A stretch of DNA of 64,000 nt from Argentina anserina (GCF_933775445.1 NC_065872.1:19158001-19222000), one strand, 5' to 3'. Positions 23,400 to 36,617 are shown, counted from the first letter of the stretch. Notes: generated by a model not told the origin, from the letters alone. A program made the numbers and translations.

Positions 23400-24224
23400 G
23401 TCGTCCCAAGGAACCAAATCCCTCAATGAAAAATGCAGAGTTTGTTTCAGAGGTTGATGATGATGGTGGTCATGAATATTCGTCGGCAGGGATCGAGGGA
23501 GGTGGTGTGCAGCTAGAAAACACCAAATTGTTAATAGGGGGGACAACAGGGTAAGTGAGCCCGTGAGTTTGATCTGCAATATTATTTCCCTTTTCTTTTG
23601 CTACATTTTTGTCATCTTCTTATCATCACCTATATATGCTGCATATATATGCTTAGTGTTCTTCATCCTTTTACCATGTGCTAGCTCCTGGCGCCTCCAC
23701 TATCTCACTATCTTCATCATTGTGCTAGTTCCCTTATGCGATCTATATCCAGCAATTAAGCAACCCATGCCACCATGAGACTCGCTACTTCCATTTCTCA
23801 AAATCGCTATCTTGGCGTGTTTGGGATTCGCCTAGATAATCTGACGCACTATCAGTCTATTTTGGCCACGATGGTGCTACACCTCCTGCACTTTAAAGTT
23901 CAAAAATAACACTAGGGAGTAATTTTTTTATGTATAACCATCAAACATACACGAATACACGATCACTTATTTGTTACTTTCAACCACTTCGAAAAAGTAG
24001 TGAGCATATGCGATATGTCGAGCAAGTCATTCAAATTTTCTTTGATATTATGCAAATATAATTTTAATGGTTATAAACATGTTCAATGAATCATAATGGG
24101 TGGATATATGCAATGTAGAGTTAGATTTTGTGAGCACTTTGTCGACGGCGCCAACAGGAGTTCCAGCGACGTACCATGCCATTGAAATACAGATCGAGCC
24201 AAGTATACGTAGCTAACTACAAGA
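23400..24224. other. Upstream/intergenic region
   Basis: The first ~250 bp probably form the leader and promoter of the minus-strand gene ending at 23399. The rest is AT-rich. An open frame at 23563-23778 has no recognisable family. I see no gene. Confidence 0.45.
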
Positions 24225-24520
24225 GTGATGACTTCGATTCATTTGTATGATTATGAATTAATCCAGTGGTGACTTCCATAACGTTTTTGATGATGATTTA
24301 GGTTTTAAAGTTTTGACCCTAGTGGGCTGGCACCTCCAAAAAGTTCGCATATATCATAGGAGGATCTGACATTAATCATCATGTTATTAGTGGCATCAAT
24401 CCCTGCCCTCGGAGCAAAAACAACTGTCTTAAGTTGGGCTCTAATTATCAAGATGAGTCATTGTTCGTGACAACACAATATTTTAGGCTCAAGTAACTGG
24501 CATCTCAGCTGTTGCCCTTA
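24225..24520. repeat. Segment paralogous to 45186-45390
   Basis: Blocks 'gtgatgacttcgattcatttgt', 'gttttgaccctagtgggct' and 'aggctcaagtaactggcatctcagc' recur in the same order at 45186-45390. The similarity continues after the inserted elements at 25375-25446 and 29057-29175 (matching 45385-45419 and 52604-52710). The two regions look like old segmental copies that later received different transposons. Confidence 0.65.
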
Positions 24521-25363
24521 GAGCATCTTTTGGTTTTATCAAATTTTGAATTTGACATGTGACTTGGCAAAAAATAACATTTGCAAATTTTGACAAATCT
24601 TATCTCCAATAGAATTGTCAAATTTGAATGTTTTTTTTTACCATTGTTTATTTTAGCTGGTGTAACAGTTCTCATTCATATTCTTCTGGTGTTCAAGTTC
24701 TTGCACATACAGGAGAGATCTTTATCATATTCTGTTAATTAAAGAACAATGAGAAATGCAGATATGTACTAGACACCAATAGTATAGTAGTTAGACTTCT
24801 AGCTTGCTTAAAGGTGCTGCAATTTTCTGCAAATAACAATTAAAGCAGCGAAGGAGTTTCCATCTTCTAAGCAAGTTTGATCCAGTTTAGGTGATCCATC
24901 TCCATGATAATTAAACCCACCCATTTTAGATCTCCACTTTTCATTCAAACCTGGTCCGTAAAATGCCAAATGTTTCCTTGCATATATAAGAATGACAATG
25001 TAATCCGATGACTCAGAACTCCCAATTGGAACCCTAAAACCATAAATTCCTTAAAAGTAGTCTTAAATTGAACCCCCAATTATAGCCCCAAAATTATACC
25101 CAACCCGTAACAGGCTGCCAGCCGGATTACTTGGGGATTCAGAATAGAGCAAATCTGATTGTGATGGATTTGGAGATGAGAAGATCGACCACAATAATGA
25201 ATTCAGGAGATTGTTACGAATAACTTTGGTCTATGAGTTTATATGTCAAAAACACGTGTCGCCATGTAGGATTTAACTAATCTACTGGAGTTGGGCTACA
25301 ATGTTTTTTCTTACTGTTAGTGTCTCCAGGTGTCATTTGGTGACACTACCACTGGAGATGGCC
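24521..25363. mobile_element. PIF/Harbinger-like non-autonomous element (843 bp)
   Basis: Ends are GAGCATCTTTTGG on the left and CCACTGGAGATGGCC on the right, which are imperfect inverted repeats of the GGCCATCTCCA type. Both are flanked by tta (24518-24520, 25364-25366). A TTA/TAA 3-bp TSD is characteristic of PIF/Harbinger. Comparison with the paralogous segment at 45380-45395, which lacks this DNA, supports an insertion. No ORF is seen. Confidence 0.5.
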
Positions 25364-26307
25364 TTAGAAGAACCAAAAGGAAGGATCATGGCTCGAGATT
25401 TCACAAATCTTTTGGCTTTTGAACATCAATTCATAGCAAACGTATTTTTTTTTTTTTGAATAGAAAATAAAATTACAAAGAACCACCCCTAGGGCGGCCT
25501 ACACCTGAGCGATCCAGATTAAGGGCTCGGATAGCCTGAGGGGGGATCGATCATTCCATCTGCAAGAGGTTGCTTAGGTCCGACTGACCGCAGCAATAGA
25601 GTCCGCCAAGAAGTGAGTTTCACGAAGGATATGCTCGATGGAGACTTGAGAGAAATTTGCTAGGAGAGACTTTATATCTCTAACCAGCGAGTAGACGAAC
25701 CAAGGGGGATTTTGATTCCCATTCACCCACCTCATTAGTGAACCTGAATCTCCTCAATATGGATAGAGGGAATATGGAGATCCTAGGCAGCAATTAGGCC
25801 ATCCTAAAGAGCAGAAGCTTCAGCTACAATGACAAAATTTCTTTGGATTCTCTTTGCCCCAGAACAAGTGACCAGACCATCAGAATTTCGAATGACAAAG
25901 CCCGCAACAACCGCTAAGGGAGTGATGCCCCGTCGAAGTTCATTTTACACCCATGTTTTAAAAGACTAAGGCGTAGCCGAGGCGTTTTCGGAAGAGCCTC
26001 ACCAAGGCGTAAGTCTTATGTATAAATTCATATACTTGTGCATTGATTAGTCTTATATGTAGTTTACATATAACATGATTTGTAACTAAAATAAACATAA
26101 TAAATAGTTATTCCTTCATAACAAATACATATCAAAACTATGCAATTAATCAAATCAACTTGATATTAAAGTACTAACTAGTCTTGAAATAAATAAATAA
26201 AGAATAATGTTTAGACTAGCTTCAAGCTTCAAAATCGTCATCATCATCATCATTAATTAAAATATCACCATTTAAATCATCATCCAAATGTCATCATCAC
26301 CATCACC

Positions 26308-28160
26308 TAGGCCTCATCATTTAGCCCGAGGATCCGAAAAGCCCGCGGAGGCCCGCAAGCCCGACGGGTTCCCTACATATATATACTGATCACATATGCT
26401 GGTGTTGCTCGACCATATTTCGAACTGTAGTTATTGATCGCCGAAGCGTCCACTAATGTATCATAACCTTTATATTAGATTTATAATAAAACTATTGCAT
26501 TATGAGGCGACTATATGAACGAAACTTCGTATGATCGATCGACACCAGCCGATGTGATTGGTATATATATTTAGTGACCCTGTAAAAATTTCATCCAATT
26601 CAGACTTCGTTTGACCCTCGGAATTTTCGGTAAATCGAAAACACCACTAATATGTCCTAAGGGATGACCTATTACAAATATGCGAATGCCGAAATCCGTT
26701 TGCATATCTGAAATCACCAAATTTTTATTACCTATCGTGCGTGGTCGAACTGAAGAAATCTATTTGACAAAGTCCCGGTCAATGGGGTTTCAATATGTTA
26801 AAACGCATTTTTTTAGTTGACCGTTGGTACGAACGGTCAAACCATGTCCAAAATGGACGAAAATTTTACGGGTTCCCTAAATATATATACCGATCACATC
26901 TACTGGTGTCGATCGACCATATTTCGAACTGGAGTTGTCAATCGCCGAAGTGTCAACTAATGTATTATAACATTTATATTAGGTTTATAATAAAACTATC
27001 ATATTATTATGCGATTAAATGAAAGAAACTTCTCGAAATTGATCAACACCATCCGATGTGATCAATATATATATTGAGTGATCATTAAAAAATTTCATCC
27101 AATTCGGACCTCGTTTGGCCGTCAGACTTTTCGGTAAATCGAAAACACCACTAATATGCTCTAAGGGAGGACCTATAACAAATATGCGAATGCCGAAAGC
27201 TGTTTGCATATCTGAAATTACCTAATTTTTCTTACTATCGTACGCGGTCGCGCTAAAGAAATGTATTTGGCAAAGCCCCGGTCAATGGGGTTTCAATATG
27301 TCAAAACTCCTATTTTTTAGTTAACCGTTTGTACGCACGGTCAAATCATGTTCAAAACGAACGAAATTTTTACAGGTTCCCTAAATATATATACCGATTA
27401 CATCTACTGGTGTCGATCGACCATATTTTGAATTGGAGTTGTCGATTGCCGAAGTGTCCACTAATGTATTATAACTTTTATATTAGGTTTATAATAAAAC
27501 TATCACATTATGAAATCGACTATATGAAGGAAACTTCTCAAAATTGATCAACACCATCCGATGTGATCAATATATATATTTAATGATCATTTTAAAATTT
27601 CATCCAATTCGGACCTCGTTTGACCGTCAGAATTTCCGGTAAACAAAAAAAACTAATATACCCTAAGGGGGGACCCATTACCAAGATGCGAATGCGGAAA
27701 GATGTTTACATATTTGAAATCACCTAATTTTTGTCACCGATCGTGCGTGGTCGCAACGAGAAAATCGATTTGCCAAATCTCCAGTCAATGAGGTTTTATT
27801 ATGTGAAAACGCTTTTTTTTTGTTGACCGAAACTTTCGACGGTCAAACGAGGTCCGAATTGGATGAAATTTTTACAGGGTCCCTAAATATATATATCGAT
27901 CACATCTATTGGTGTCGATCGACAATATTTCGAAACTAGAATTTATCTGTGACTTTTTTTAGAATGTTTCTTTTATTGTTTCAAACCCTTAAATTAGAGT
28001 ATTATATTTTTTTCTAATACAAGCCCACAAGGCCCAGCACGGCCCGCAAAAGTCCGCAAGACCGGCTTTATGTTGGCGGGCTTGGATCTTCGTATTCGTG
28101 AAAATACCCGACCCGCCACTTATTTAAATTTATTAAGGCCCGGCCCGTTGACGAGCCCTA
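26308..28160. mobile_element. Nested hAT-like element inside element C
   Basis: Left end TAGGCCTCATCATTTAGCCC and right end, reverse-complemented, TAGGGCTCGTCAACGGGCC. The flanks ccatcacc (26300-26307) and ccagcacc (28161-28168) are a 7/8 matching 8-bp duplication. Inside are about three units of the same ~505-bp tandem repeat found in copies A and B. GC-rich GGCCCG ends differ from the CCGAACC ends of A and B. Confidence 0.75.
26370..27960. repeat. ~505-bp tandem repeat array, about 3 units (in nested hAT)
   Basis: The anchors 'ctatcgtgcgtggtcg' (about 26738), 'actatcgtacgcggtcg' (about 27238) and 'accgatcgtgcgtggtcg' (about 27745) give the period. The units keep the inverted arms, for example ggtcaaaccatgtcc...gctggtgtcgatcgacc-like against atcgatcgacaccagccgat-like. 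Orientation is the same as in copy A. Confidence 0.85.
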
Positions 28161-29075
28161 CCAGCACCTCCAACAACATCATCTCCAACACCAACATAGG
28201 TTTGGTAGAGGGGATCGGTAGAGGTGGTCTTTCTAAAGTCTCAATCTCAAAACCTAAAAGAACCCGTAAAAAAATAGTTTTTAAATAAAAAAATTGACTA
28301 TTCAAAAAACAAAATCTTGAACAAATTTTTTTTTTGAGGCTTTCGCCTTTCGCGCTTCAAAACGCGCCTTGAAACGCCTTTCGCGCCTTAGTCTGCGCCT
28401 TTTGCGTCTCGGCGCCTAGGCAACTAAGGCTAAGGCTTTTTAGCCTACGCCTTATGCCTTTTACGCCTTAAGGCTCGCCTCAGGCGCGCTTTTTAATACA
28501 CTGTTTTACACTAATTTGGGGTAGGACGAACCCACTTGATCTGATGTAAGATAAGCTCAGCACCCTTTCGATTTTCTTCTTGATGGCATTGAGGTAAGCA
28601 AAACCGAGCGAGGCCGTAGCAAGAGCAATGGCTTGAGGAGATGCATTGGCAGCTTGGAAAATAACATTGTTTTGGGTTTTCCAAAGATCCCAACACGCTA
28701 ACAACCATCCTCAGCGACCCTAGGAGGGCACTTGAAAAGAATTTCATTAAGTTAGTCATGTGGGTTAGACAAAGAAATTGGTCTAGGAACATGGGGAATT
28801 AGATTCCACACATCATTAGCAAAGGAGCAGGAAATAAACAAACGAATTTGGTCTTCCACCCCAGAATTGCAAAAAGGGCAGGATGTATCAATCATGTTCA
28901 TAAATCTGGCCAAAGAACTTCTAGTTTTGAGTCTCCCCCTAACAAGAAGCCCAACAAACACTATAGCTTTAGGGGGATATCAAGATTCCACATTTTCATT
29001 AGCAGATCGTAATTTGAATGATTAGGCAACTTGATTTGTAAATTTGTGGCCAACTTAATTCATAGCAAACGTATT

Positions 29076-29500
29076 GATCAATAGAGTTAACCAGAACTTG
29101 CTAATCCATTCGTAATAGATAACATTAACAAACTTGGTGATTCGTGTAAATCATTAAAAACGTACCACTACACTACAAAATTATCTTAGGTACCCACTAA
29201 TATATGGTACCCACATTTTCCAAGTATGACTACATATCTATCGTCATTGTGGTAAAATAAAATATTATTTAAGTAATTATAATTTTACTATACGTAATTA
29301 CTTCACTTACAAACTTTTACAAGTTTTTAAACAAATTGTTGTAATGATAGTGATTCTGTTCAATTACATGTAAATGTGTAAAATGAATGTGATAATTTTG
29401 TTGTCAATGCTGTAATTTAGTTCAATGAAATTGTTGTTAATGTGCTAATTTTGTTCCATCACTTGTTGTAATTTTGTTTGCAACCATTTTAAGGGTCATG
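29076..29500. other. Segmental paralog tail and AT-rich intergenic DNA
   Basis: 29057-29175 matches 52604-52710 ('gctaatccattcgtaa', 'cattaacaaac'). After 29175 the similarity ends and AT-rich sequence follows. A lone cactacaaaattatct at 29170 resembles a CACTA end, but no partner was found. No gene. Confidence 0.5.
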
Positions 29501-29521
29501 CGGACATCCTCTTGTGATCCG

Positions 29522-29554
<33 letters not shown>
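29498..29554. repeat. MITE end plus (TA)n microsatellite
   Basis: The sequence tgcggacatcctcttgtga followed by a TA run (29524-29554) resembles the right terminus of the MITE at 58844-59216 (tgcggacgtcctcttatgaa then a TA run). Only one terminus is recognisable here. Confidence 0.5.
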
Positions 29555-29560
<6 letters not shown>

Positions 29561-30600
29561 TATATTTGCCTGCAAATCCCAGGTGCAGGAGTCGCGTAGC
29601 AGTATAAATTTGGGAGTTTGAGTATCGTATCCATAGAGTGGTGAGCAAGTACACAAAGTAAAGAAATATATGATAAGAGAACAATTCTATGAGTTTAATT
29701 GAAACTAAATTCAATAATACGAGACACTAAGATTTTTGGGTTCCACCTTAAATCACCTATGCAATTATATACTAACTCGATTCTTTTTTCTTAAAACTTA
29801 TACAAGAAACTGACTTTAAAGATGAATTCAATTATTAGTGTTCAAATAATGAACCCAACAATAATCAAAGGATATCTCAAGCATAACTTGTACCTACGAC
29901 AATAACCTATCAAGAAACAATGAATTTGTTTATCAACCTGTCAAACACTTAATCTTAGAAGCATGGATATTTATACTACACTAGGAAAAACATGATTGAA
30001 CCATGAAATAGATTATTGAATACTCATCAACTTCAACAAAGGTAAAAACAAAAAAAAGAATTGAACAATTATAAACTAAATTTGCATTGAAGTTCCAGTC
30101 AAATTGAATTAATAAAAACTACATAAGAAATCCAAAGCTTCACCCATAACCTTAGCTAAGAGATTAGTTCTCCATAAAAATAATGTAAACCGGAAAATTA
30201 TTCATATGTTTGAGAAGTACAAAATAGAGTTCTCGGTTGAAAGAAGAGGAGCACCAAATTTGCTCAAGTACCCCTTTTGTATTGCTAGGAGAATACGCCG
30301 CTCTTCAATTAAATTCATCACTTATTGGAAACCAAATCCTCCAATTCATGAAGAGGATTAGTTCTAGCAGAAGTTTCCTTTCTAAAGACTTTTGAGAGCC
30401 CGTGGGATTGGGCTCTCCATATTCTCCTAAAATCTCGTCTGAAATAATGAATGATTTCTTTAAGGAGAATTTGGACAATGTGAAGACTGGGCTGCTGCAA
30501 TTGTGAAAAGAAGGGCCGAAGAGGACGATAACTTGGACAAATTTTAAATTCTTCATATAATACCTGATGTATGATTATTTGAACAATTGGTCCCTAATGT
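29555..30600. other. Probable retroelement untranslated remnant
   Basis: The stretch gcagtataaatttgggagtt...tatcgtatccatagagtgg resembles the non-coding 'gtatcgtatccacagggattg'-type sequence common in plant Ty3/gypsy untranslated regions. No domain is encoded. Short minus-strand frames at 30305-30556 have no recognisable family. Confidence 0.3.
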
Positions 30601-33600
30601 ATGAAAAACGGATAAGTCGATATTAACATATAAAATGGAACTCTATCTTTATTCTTATCTGATTAAAAAATTCTAAAAAAAGTTATCGGACTATTATGGA
30701 GTGAATGTTTTGATCAATGAATATTTCATTCTTTTTTCACTTTTTAATTTGAATCGATTCTAACTAAATTATTTTTTTATCATATATATATATAGATAAA
30801 AAAATTATAGAACCGGTGAGAGTGGCCATTAATTATTTTTAATCATTTGGCGATAGTATTTCAGTAAGTATACATCAGTGGATACACATATGTATATAGG
30901 ATCTGGTACTTAGAGTTCTCATTTGTATTCTCTTTTAGTACTTATGTCATTGTGATCGTATTTTGAGGATTATTTTCGTCACTTTAGTCATGAGTTCTTT
31001 AATTTTATATTTTGTTTCATATTTTCCTACCATTACCAAATTGTCTCTCATTTATCCCCAAAATATGTGCTCCACTTAGCATGCACTATGCATATATCAA
31101 AATAGAATATTAGTATGATTATTACTAAATTACCATAAGATATAATTTCTTCCATCCATATTAATATTAATTTGAGCCGAATGAAATTGAAAATAATTTA
31201 CCTTTTTTTACAGAGGAAATAAATCACTTATATGCAATCACAATTTAGTTATTTTCAAATCTCTTATATGTTATTTTTAAATCACTTATACCTAAAACCT
31301 TTTCAAAAATATATATGTACGTTCATAAAAATAGCTTTACATTGTAGTCCTTGAATCAACATTATAACTAAAAAAATTTCATAACTCCAAAAAGAACAAA
31401 GAAGTTCATTTCAGGTTGATTAACTGACAGTTAGGAAATATTATCAAGCTCGTTAGAAAATGATAGTATTCACCATTCACTATCCTATAATCATCATCAC
31501 AAAATACCATAATTGATCTCTCTAAACTCTCCTTAAACCTTACACACCTCAAACACCCTTATTTAGTAATTTGTGGCTACTTTCTTCAAGACTCTCATGC
31601 ACCAAGACGCCATAGCTCTCACCGCCGCAGTGAGAAGGCCACTTTTGTTGTGCCAAACCAACCGATGCCCTAGTACAACTAGGATATCAAAAGTTGTGGC
31701 ACATAGCTTGGTTGAACCACAAGTAGAGATATGAAGTACATAAAGAACTTGAAAAAAGGTTTGTAAACATATGTGTCACCCTCCACTTCCTTACCCTTCG
31801 CAGTTGAGACTAAATTCTTCTGAAATAAGTTGTCAAAATCGACAACAAGCATATATAAATTCTTGACATTCTTGACCTCTTTCCAAATCTCTTTAAGTGC
31901 GGCAACAATGCCTTCACCTGGTGTGGCTTCAATACATGAAACCACAAAAAAAAATTTAAAATCACATATCAAAACTATCAAGCTTCGAGCTTCAATAGAT
32001 GCAGAGAGCTAATACATTCAACACCTGTCTAACTGCCTCACAACAAAGGCATAGAATGTCCTACTGAGATAAAGATCATCTGAATAAAGGGGTTTTGATT
32101 TCTCTCGCACACTCTCCCTTTCTTGTCATTTGTTTTTTTAGGGATTTAACCAAAGCTATCTTATTTCTACTATAATTACCGATAGCAGGCAAAGCTCACA
32201 TAAACTTTAGGTACATGGATACTATTAAAACACCTAGGCAGAAACCAAAGCAAAATAAGAACAACATCATAGAGAGACAAATCTGAACCTCCAAAAAAGA
32301 AGTTGATGCAAAGAGGCACCAATAAAATAAAATAAAATCCAAACTACCCAAGATAAATATAAAACATAGCTATTAGCTAATCCGCTCATGATTGACAATC
32401 TTATAATCACAAATCCCTGGCTTAAGCAGCTTAAGCGATATAAATCTTTTTGAAAAACGGCCATATATAGGTTAAACAAATCACCCTTTGATCCTTTTAG
32501 ATAGAAGAGGAAAAAAACATCAACTAGTGTTCTTTTCTGTCCAAATCACATAAACAAAAGCTCAGATGACCATACTTGTTTTTCTTGAATATCATCTAAA
32601 TGAACAGTAAAATTACACCAGTAAATTGATTCTGAGGGCTAGTGACACTGCACTTTCGTGGTATAGGTGACATTGCTCTCATAATTAAAAAAAAGTCTTA
32701 TTTTTGTAATAAATATATATGGATTTCTCTCATTGCTTAATTGGAACACTTTCACTTTATGTACAACACCAATTACCCTCATTTATCTATGTGTAAATTA
32801 TGTTGACATTAAAATGGTCTTTGTCTACATTCCATATCCTAATTAATGCTGCAATTGCGGTTGAACTTGCCTTTAGTTTGCATATTTCTAAACAACATAT
32901 GTCTTCGAGTATATAAAACTTTTCTAATCATGGTATGTGAAAGATATGTCATTGGTACACTGTTTTTGCTAGGTCCATTGGCTGCTGCACCAAGGAGGCA
33001 AGGACCAAAACTCAAGTTACAAGTACTTTTATCTTATAAAAAGCTGTTTATTTTTTCCTCTTACTGCATCCATAAACAATTCATGTCTTGATATGGTTTG
33101 TCTGGGAGATTGCAATAATGACAAGTTCTTTTCTTATTGTTTGTGGAGAAATTTAGGCTATATGTCCTCTTCTCCATACTTTTTGTACTTTTTTTCATCA
33201 ATAGTATTAATGAATTTTTTTTGTTGGAATCTTATATTCTTATTGTTATACTTGCTTATGAATAGAGAGAAAATTATTTACTGAAGAAAAAAAGAAGACA
33301 ATAATTTAAAATAATAAACTGGTGTTACAAATGATCACAAACATCAGTTTTATCTATGGAACATATGTCTAATTTCATATATATAATGATGTCTTAATAA
33401 GAATCAAAATTGGTTTCTTATAAGTTAAACGATATCCAAAGTCATTTATATTATTCATAACCTAGTTTAATCGAAGCTGTTCACAAAGCTCCGTCAAGGT
33501 AGACTGACCTGCAAGTTCTTGGACCAAACTGTCCTACGTTGGCAAGATAGCCATAACTCACTCAATATAATAGATATTATCAAATGGTTGGCGTTCCTGG

Positions 33601-34440
33601 AAAGTAAACACATGGAAATAAGGTACCAATTTCATGACTTTGTATTGAGTAAGATGTCAGGTCACGTCAAAGTTGACCTAGGAATATGGGTAGATTTTCT
33701 TATTGTGTCTTTCTTCTCAATGTAAGGAATGAATAAGCGTGTACCCTTAGATATTGAAAGGATGTCTTTATGCTATTATATTGGCATTGCGTGGACGCCA
33801 AGCAACACTTAGCTCAATGAATGAGAAGTCAAGTCTCGTATCTTGATAAGTACTACAATGTGTTAGTGTACTTAAATAGAGAATTTCTAATCCCAACACT
33901 TAATCATCTTGAAGTCGGTGACTGTTTGTAGTCAAGTAAGAGAATCTCTTCCCATTGGAAGATTGTATGAACATTTCCATAATGCTCGCTCAGTGCGTCC
34001 CATAATCCTATAGGATAAATATTTAGTATTTACTATGTATTGCCAACATAGAAAACTCTAGGATCACTCTTTTCTATGCTTTAGCAACGTAGAATGAGAG
34101 CAAAAATGGCGTCTCAGAAACATGAGAGCCTGTGACTTCAATTTAGTGCCAAAATTCTCAACTTTGAGAGTCTAACATGTCAATGTCAAACTTAAGGTGG
34201 ATTAGATGATCACCCATGCATAGTTGTAAAGGAGGATGAAATTTCATTTAGGTCAAAACCTCTCATGATAAGGTTTTGATGCCGGTCTTGTGATTCCAAA
34301 TCACAAATAGTTTGTCCTCTTGTTTCGACTGTTTGTTGTAGTTCCAAACTACACTATATGTCGGCGAATTTACCGCATGATTCCAAACCACATTACTTGT
34401 TTGCCAAAAAGATATCGCGTTCTAAGAAAGGTGATATGAA
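30601..34440. other. Gene-poor AT-rich region
   Basis: About 3.8 kb without a supportable gene. A minus-strand frame at 31679-31981 (start of product CIEATPGEGIVAALKEIWKE) is weakly gene-like but I do not recognise it. Other frames are short and unconvincing. No clear repeat ends were found. Confidence 0.4.
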
Positions 34441-34900
34441 AAATATGAGAGGGAACAGAGTCATGGAAACCCCAACCCGAATATAACCCACATATTCTTT
34501 CGTCAATCATGGATTTTCAAGCTTTGAGTCTTCAAATCTTTGAGTTTGCAATATTAACCTGTCAAAAACAATATAAATTTTCTAAAACAACTCAATTTTT
34601 TTAGAGCTAAAGTGCATGATGAAGTGTTTAAGGAGAACTATAAAGAGAGAATGGAGAGATCACCTTATTCATTGATAGGAGCCTCTATTTATAGAGGATT
34701 GCATGATACATACTAGGAAACCTAAACCTATTACTACATTGAACTTGATGTTCTAATTCCTAAGTGGAATAGACAAAGGCACAAATAGAGTGAATTTCCT
34801 AAAAGAATGAATTATATTGAAATAGAAATCAGGTGCAGATGAAAAGTAGTAAAATCTGATTTTGAGAAAAAATTTAAATAGAGGTACGTACAATAAGCAA
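34441..34900 (-). mobile_element. Possible copia LTR remnant
   Basis: On the minus strand, tataaatagaggctcctatc (rc of about 34676-34695) is the TATA/R-region style seen in many plant copia LTRs. The surrounding DNA has no coding potential. Boundaries and partner LTR were not found. Confidence 0.3.
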
Positions 34901-36617
34901 TTAGGGAGGTGCAATTAAAATCACCCAATTTTGAAAGTATTGTAGTAGGTTTCTGGAGCTCAATGGTTCTTACAAATCTCAGACATTGACAAAAATTATT
35001 GTTTTTTTGTCTGAAAAGAAATTAATTTGTATGAATGTGATTCTAAATAGAGACGTAGAAGTATCATGGAAATAAATAAAAGTTGATCGATTTTTTCCTT
35101 GTACATTGGGGAATTGATCAGAAACTTAAAGGAAACATAGTTAGGTAGTTTTATTTATTTATTCATGATCTATCATTGTGAAACTAAGAAATATCATCAG
35201 TTTTTCTTAAAGTTGCGCAACCAAGAGCCGTAATCCTCATACAATGTTCATAGCATTACGAAGGTGTGTCCAAACCCTAAAACATATGACTTCTGATTGT
35301 AGACTTTTCTTTTGGATTATACTAGTTCGCTTTATATGATCTTGAATGATCAACTTATTCAATAGTTTAATGCATATGAAGTTCGAAATCTCAAGAATTG
35401 TTTTAAAGGGTGCCATAATCGAAAAGCTCCGCTGATAAATTAAATTTGATCTGAATTTGGTTTTAGCAATCTTGGTATGGATTTTCCGTGAAGAGATGCT
35501 ACTATATTTGAAGAAATTATGATGGGAGAAGAAAAATGCTCCAAAGACCAAGATATCTAAGTGAAGGTGCAACATTTACTCATATAGTCGCTCTTTCGTT
35601 CTTTATTTATTATTTCTCAGTGTAGAAATCATCAATAGATAAAACTATAGTAAAGAAGAACATCTGCTTATTGATTTTACTCGAGGAACATCAAGATTTA
35701 ATGATCTTCAAGAAATCTAATGTATGATGTGATATATTACATGCTCAATGTATGTAGTTACCAGAACATGAGTAAATCAAAAGCCATCAGAATCACACCT
35801 TTACAGGTTCAGAGCCAAGATCAATGGATATCTTCACTGCATCCAATACTAGTTGCGTATTTTTGCTAATTTGTGGCAATTTTTTGTCCAGAGGAAACCC
35901 AAATTCCCTGATGCCCTTGGCAATACTTGCGAGAAACCACTCTAACTTCTTTAGGTACTACAATCCACCCAATGTGGAGTTATGCAAACTTTACACCTGA
36001 TGTGAATTCAAATGTAGAATAATTCACTACTAGCGAAAGGGGCAAATGGTACAGACTGATTGGGGATGGACAGTTTATTTGTGGCCTTATTAATTTATGG
36101 AGACGGATATGTGTATTTCGTGGCAAATTTAGGTAATGGCACAACCTTCGTCCCAAATAATTCATCTATTTTTCCAATAAAGCATTTAGGGACGGAAAAC
36201 TTCAATTTCCGTTTCCATTATGGTCAGAAACTAGAATATTCTCTGCATACGGAATTATATAGTCATTGCAACGGATGCTACCATTAGAAACAGATATAGA
36301 CAAGTCCATGGACGTGTGGGATAGGAAAGAACTGTGAATTGTTGCAATAGTTTGGTCCAGTGGTTCCCATTGTATAATCAACTGATTCAAACTACATTCA
36401 ACAAATAACTGCTGCAACAATCAAATTAAGACAACTTTCTCAAAATTCATCTTTCTTTGGTCACAAGGCACTAGTCTAATAACTAAACACGCACAGCCAA
36501 TTAAAGTCTAAACTGCAAGATTGAGTTAGAGACCAAAATCCAAATAAGAATGAACTTGCTAATACATTACTGAAGGTACATATATTGGTCTCCATATAGT
36601 TGATGAAGATCCAAAAG
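34901..36617. other. Gene-poor region
   Basis: AT-rich sequence with no supportable gene. A lone CACTACTAGCGAAAGGGGC at 36024 resembles a CACTA terminus, with gggacggaaaac-type subterminal sequence downstream, but the other end could not be located. The minus-strand frame 35237-35575 is not recognised. Confidence 0.4.

Larger units (their letters stand above)
25951..28503. mobile_element. hAT-like element C inserted in the LINE
   Basis: A perfect 8-bp duplication ttttacac flanks it (25943-25950, 28504-28511). Ends are CCATGTTTTAAAA on the left and, reverse-complemented, CAGTGTATTAAAAA on the right, close to the CAGTGTTTTAAA-type hAT TIR. Subterminal zones are made of ggcg/cgcc clusters (25970-26010, 28340-28490). 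It contains a second hAT (26308-28160). No transposase was found. Confidence 0.85.
25447..29056 (-). mobile_element. 5'-truncated LINE (L1-like), interrupted by hAT elements
   Basis: The LINE is bounded by a 19-bp target-site duplication aattcatagcaaacgtatt (25428-25446 and 29057-29075). A poly(A) tail (plus-strand T run 25444-25457) sits at the low end, so it is inserted in minus orientation. Coding remnants at 28961-28752 read a zf-RVT domain (CPFCNSGVEDQIRLFISCSF). At 28704-28512 and 25950-25800 they read the RNase H region. WVRPTPN and CKMNFDGAS, now 2.5 kb apart, become contiguous when the hAT insert is removed. Net LINE length is about 1.05 kb. Stops show it is dead. Confidence 0.88.

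Noticed and set aside
29170..29187. cactacaaaattatctta resembling a CACTA end
   Set aside because: It lies in a segment that aligns with 52690-52710 (actactacataatctt), so it may be ancestral sequence rather than a transposon end.
36024..36043. Single CACTACTAG-type terminus
   Set aside because: No inverted partner or TSD could be found, so I do not call a second CACTA element.
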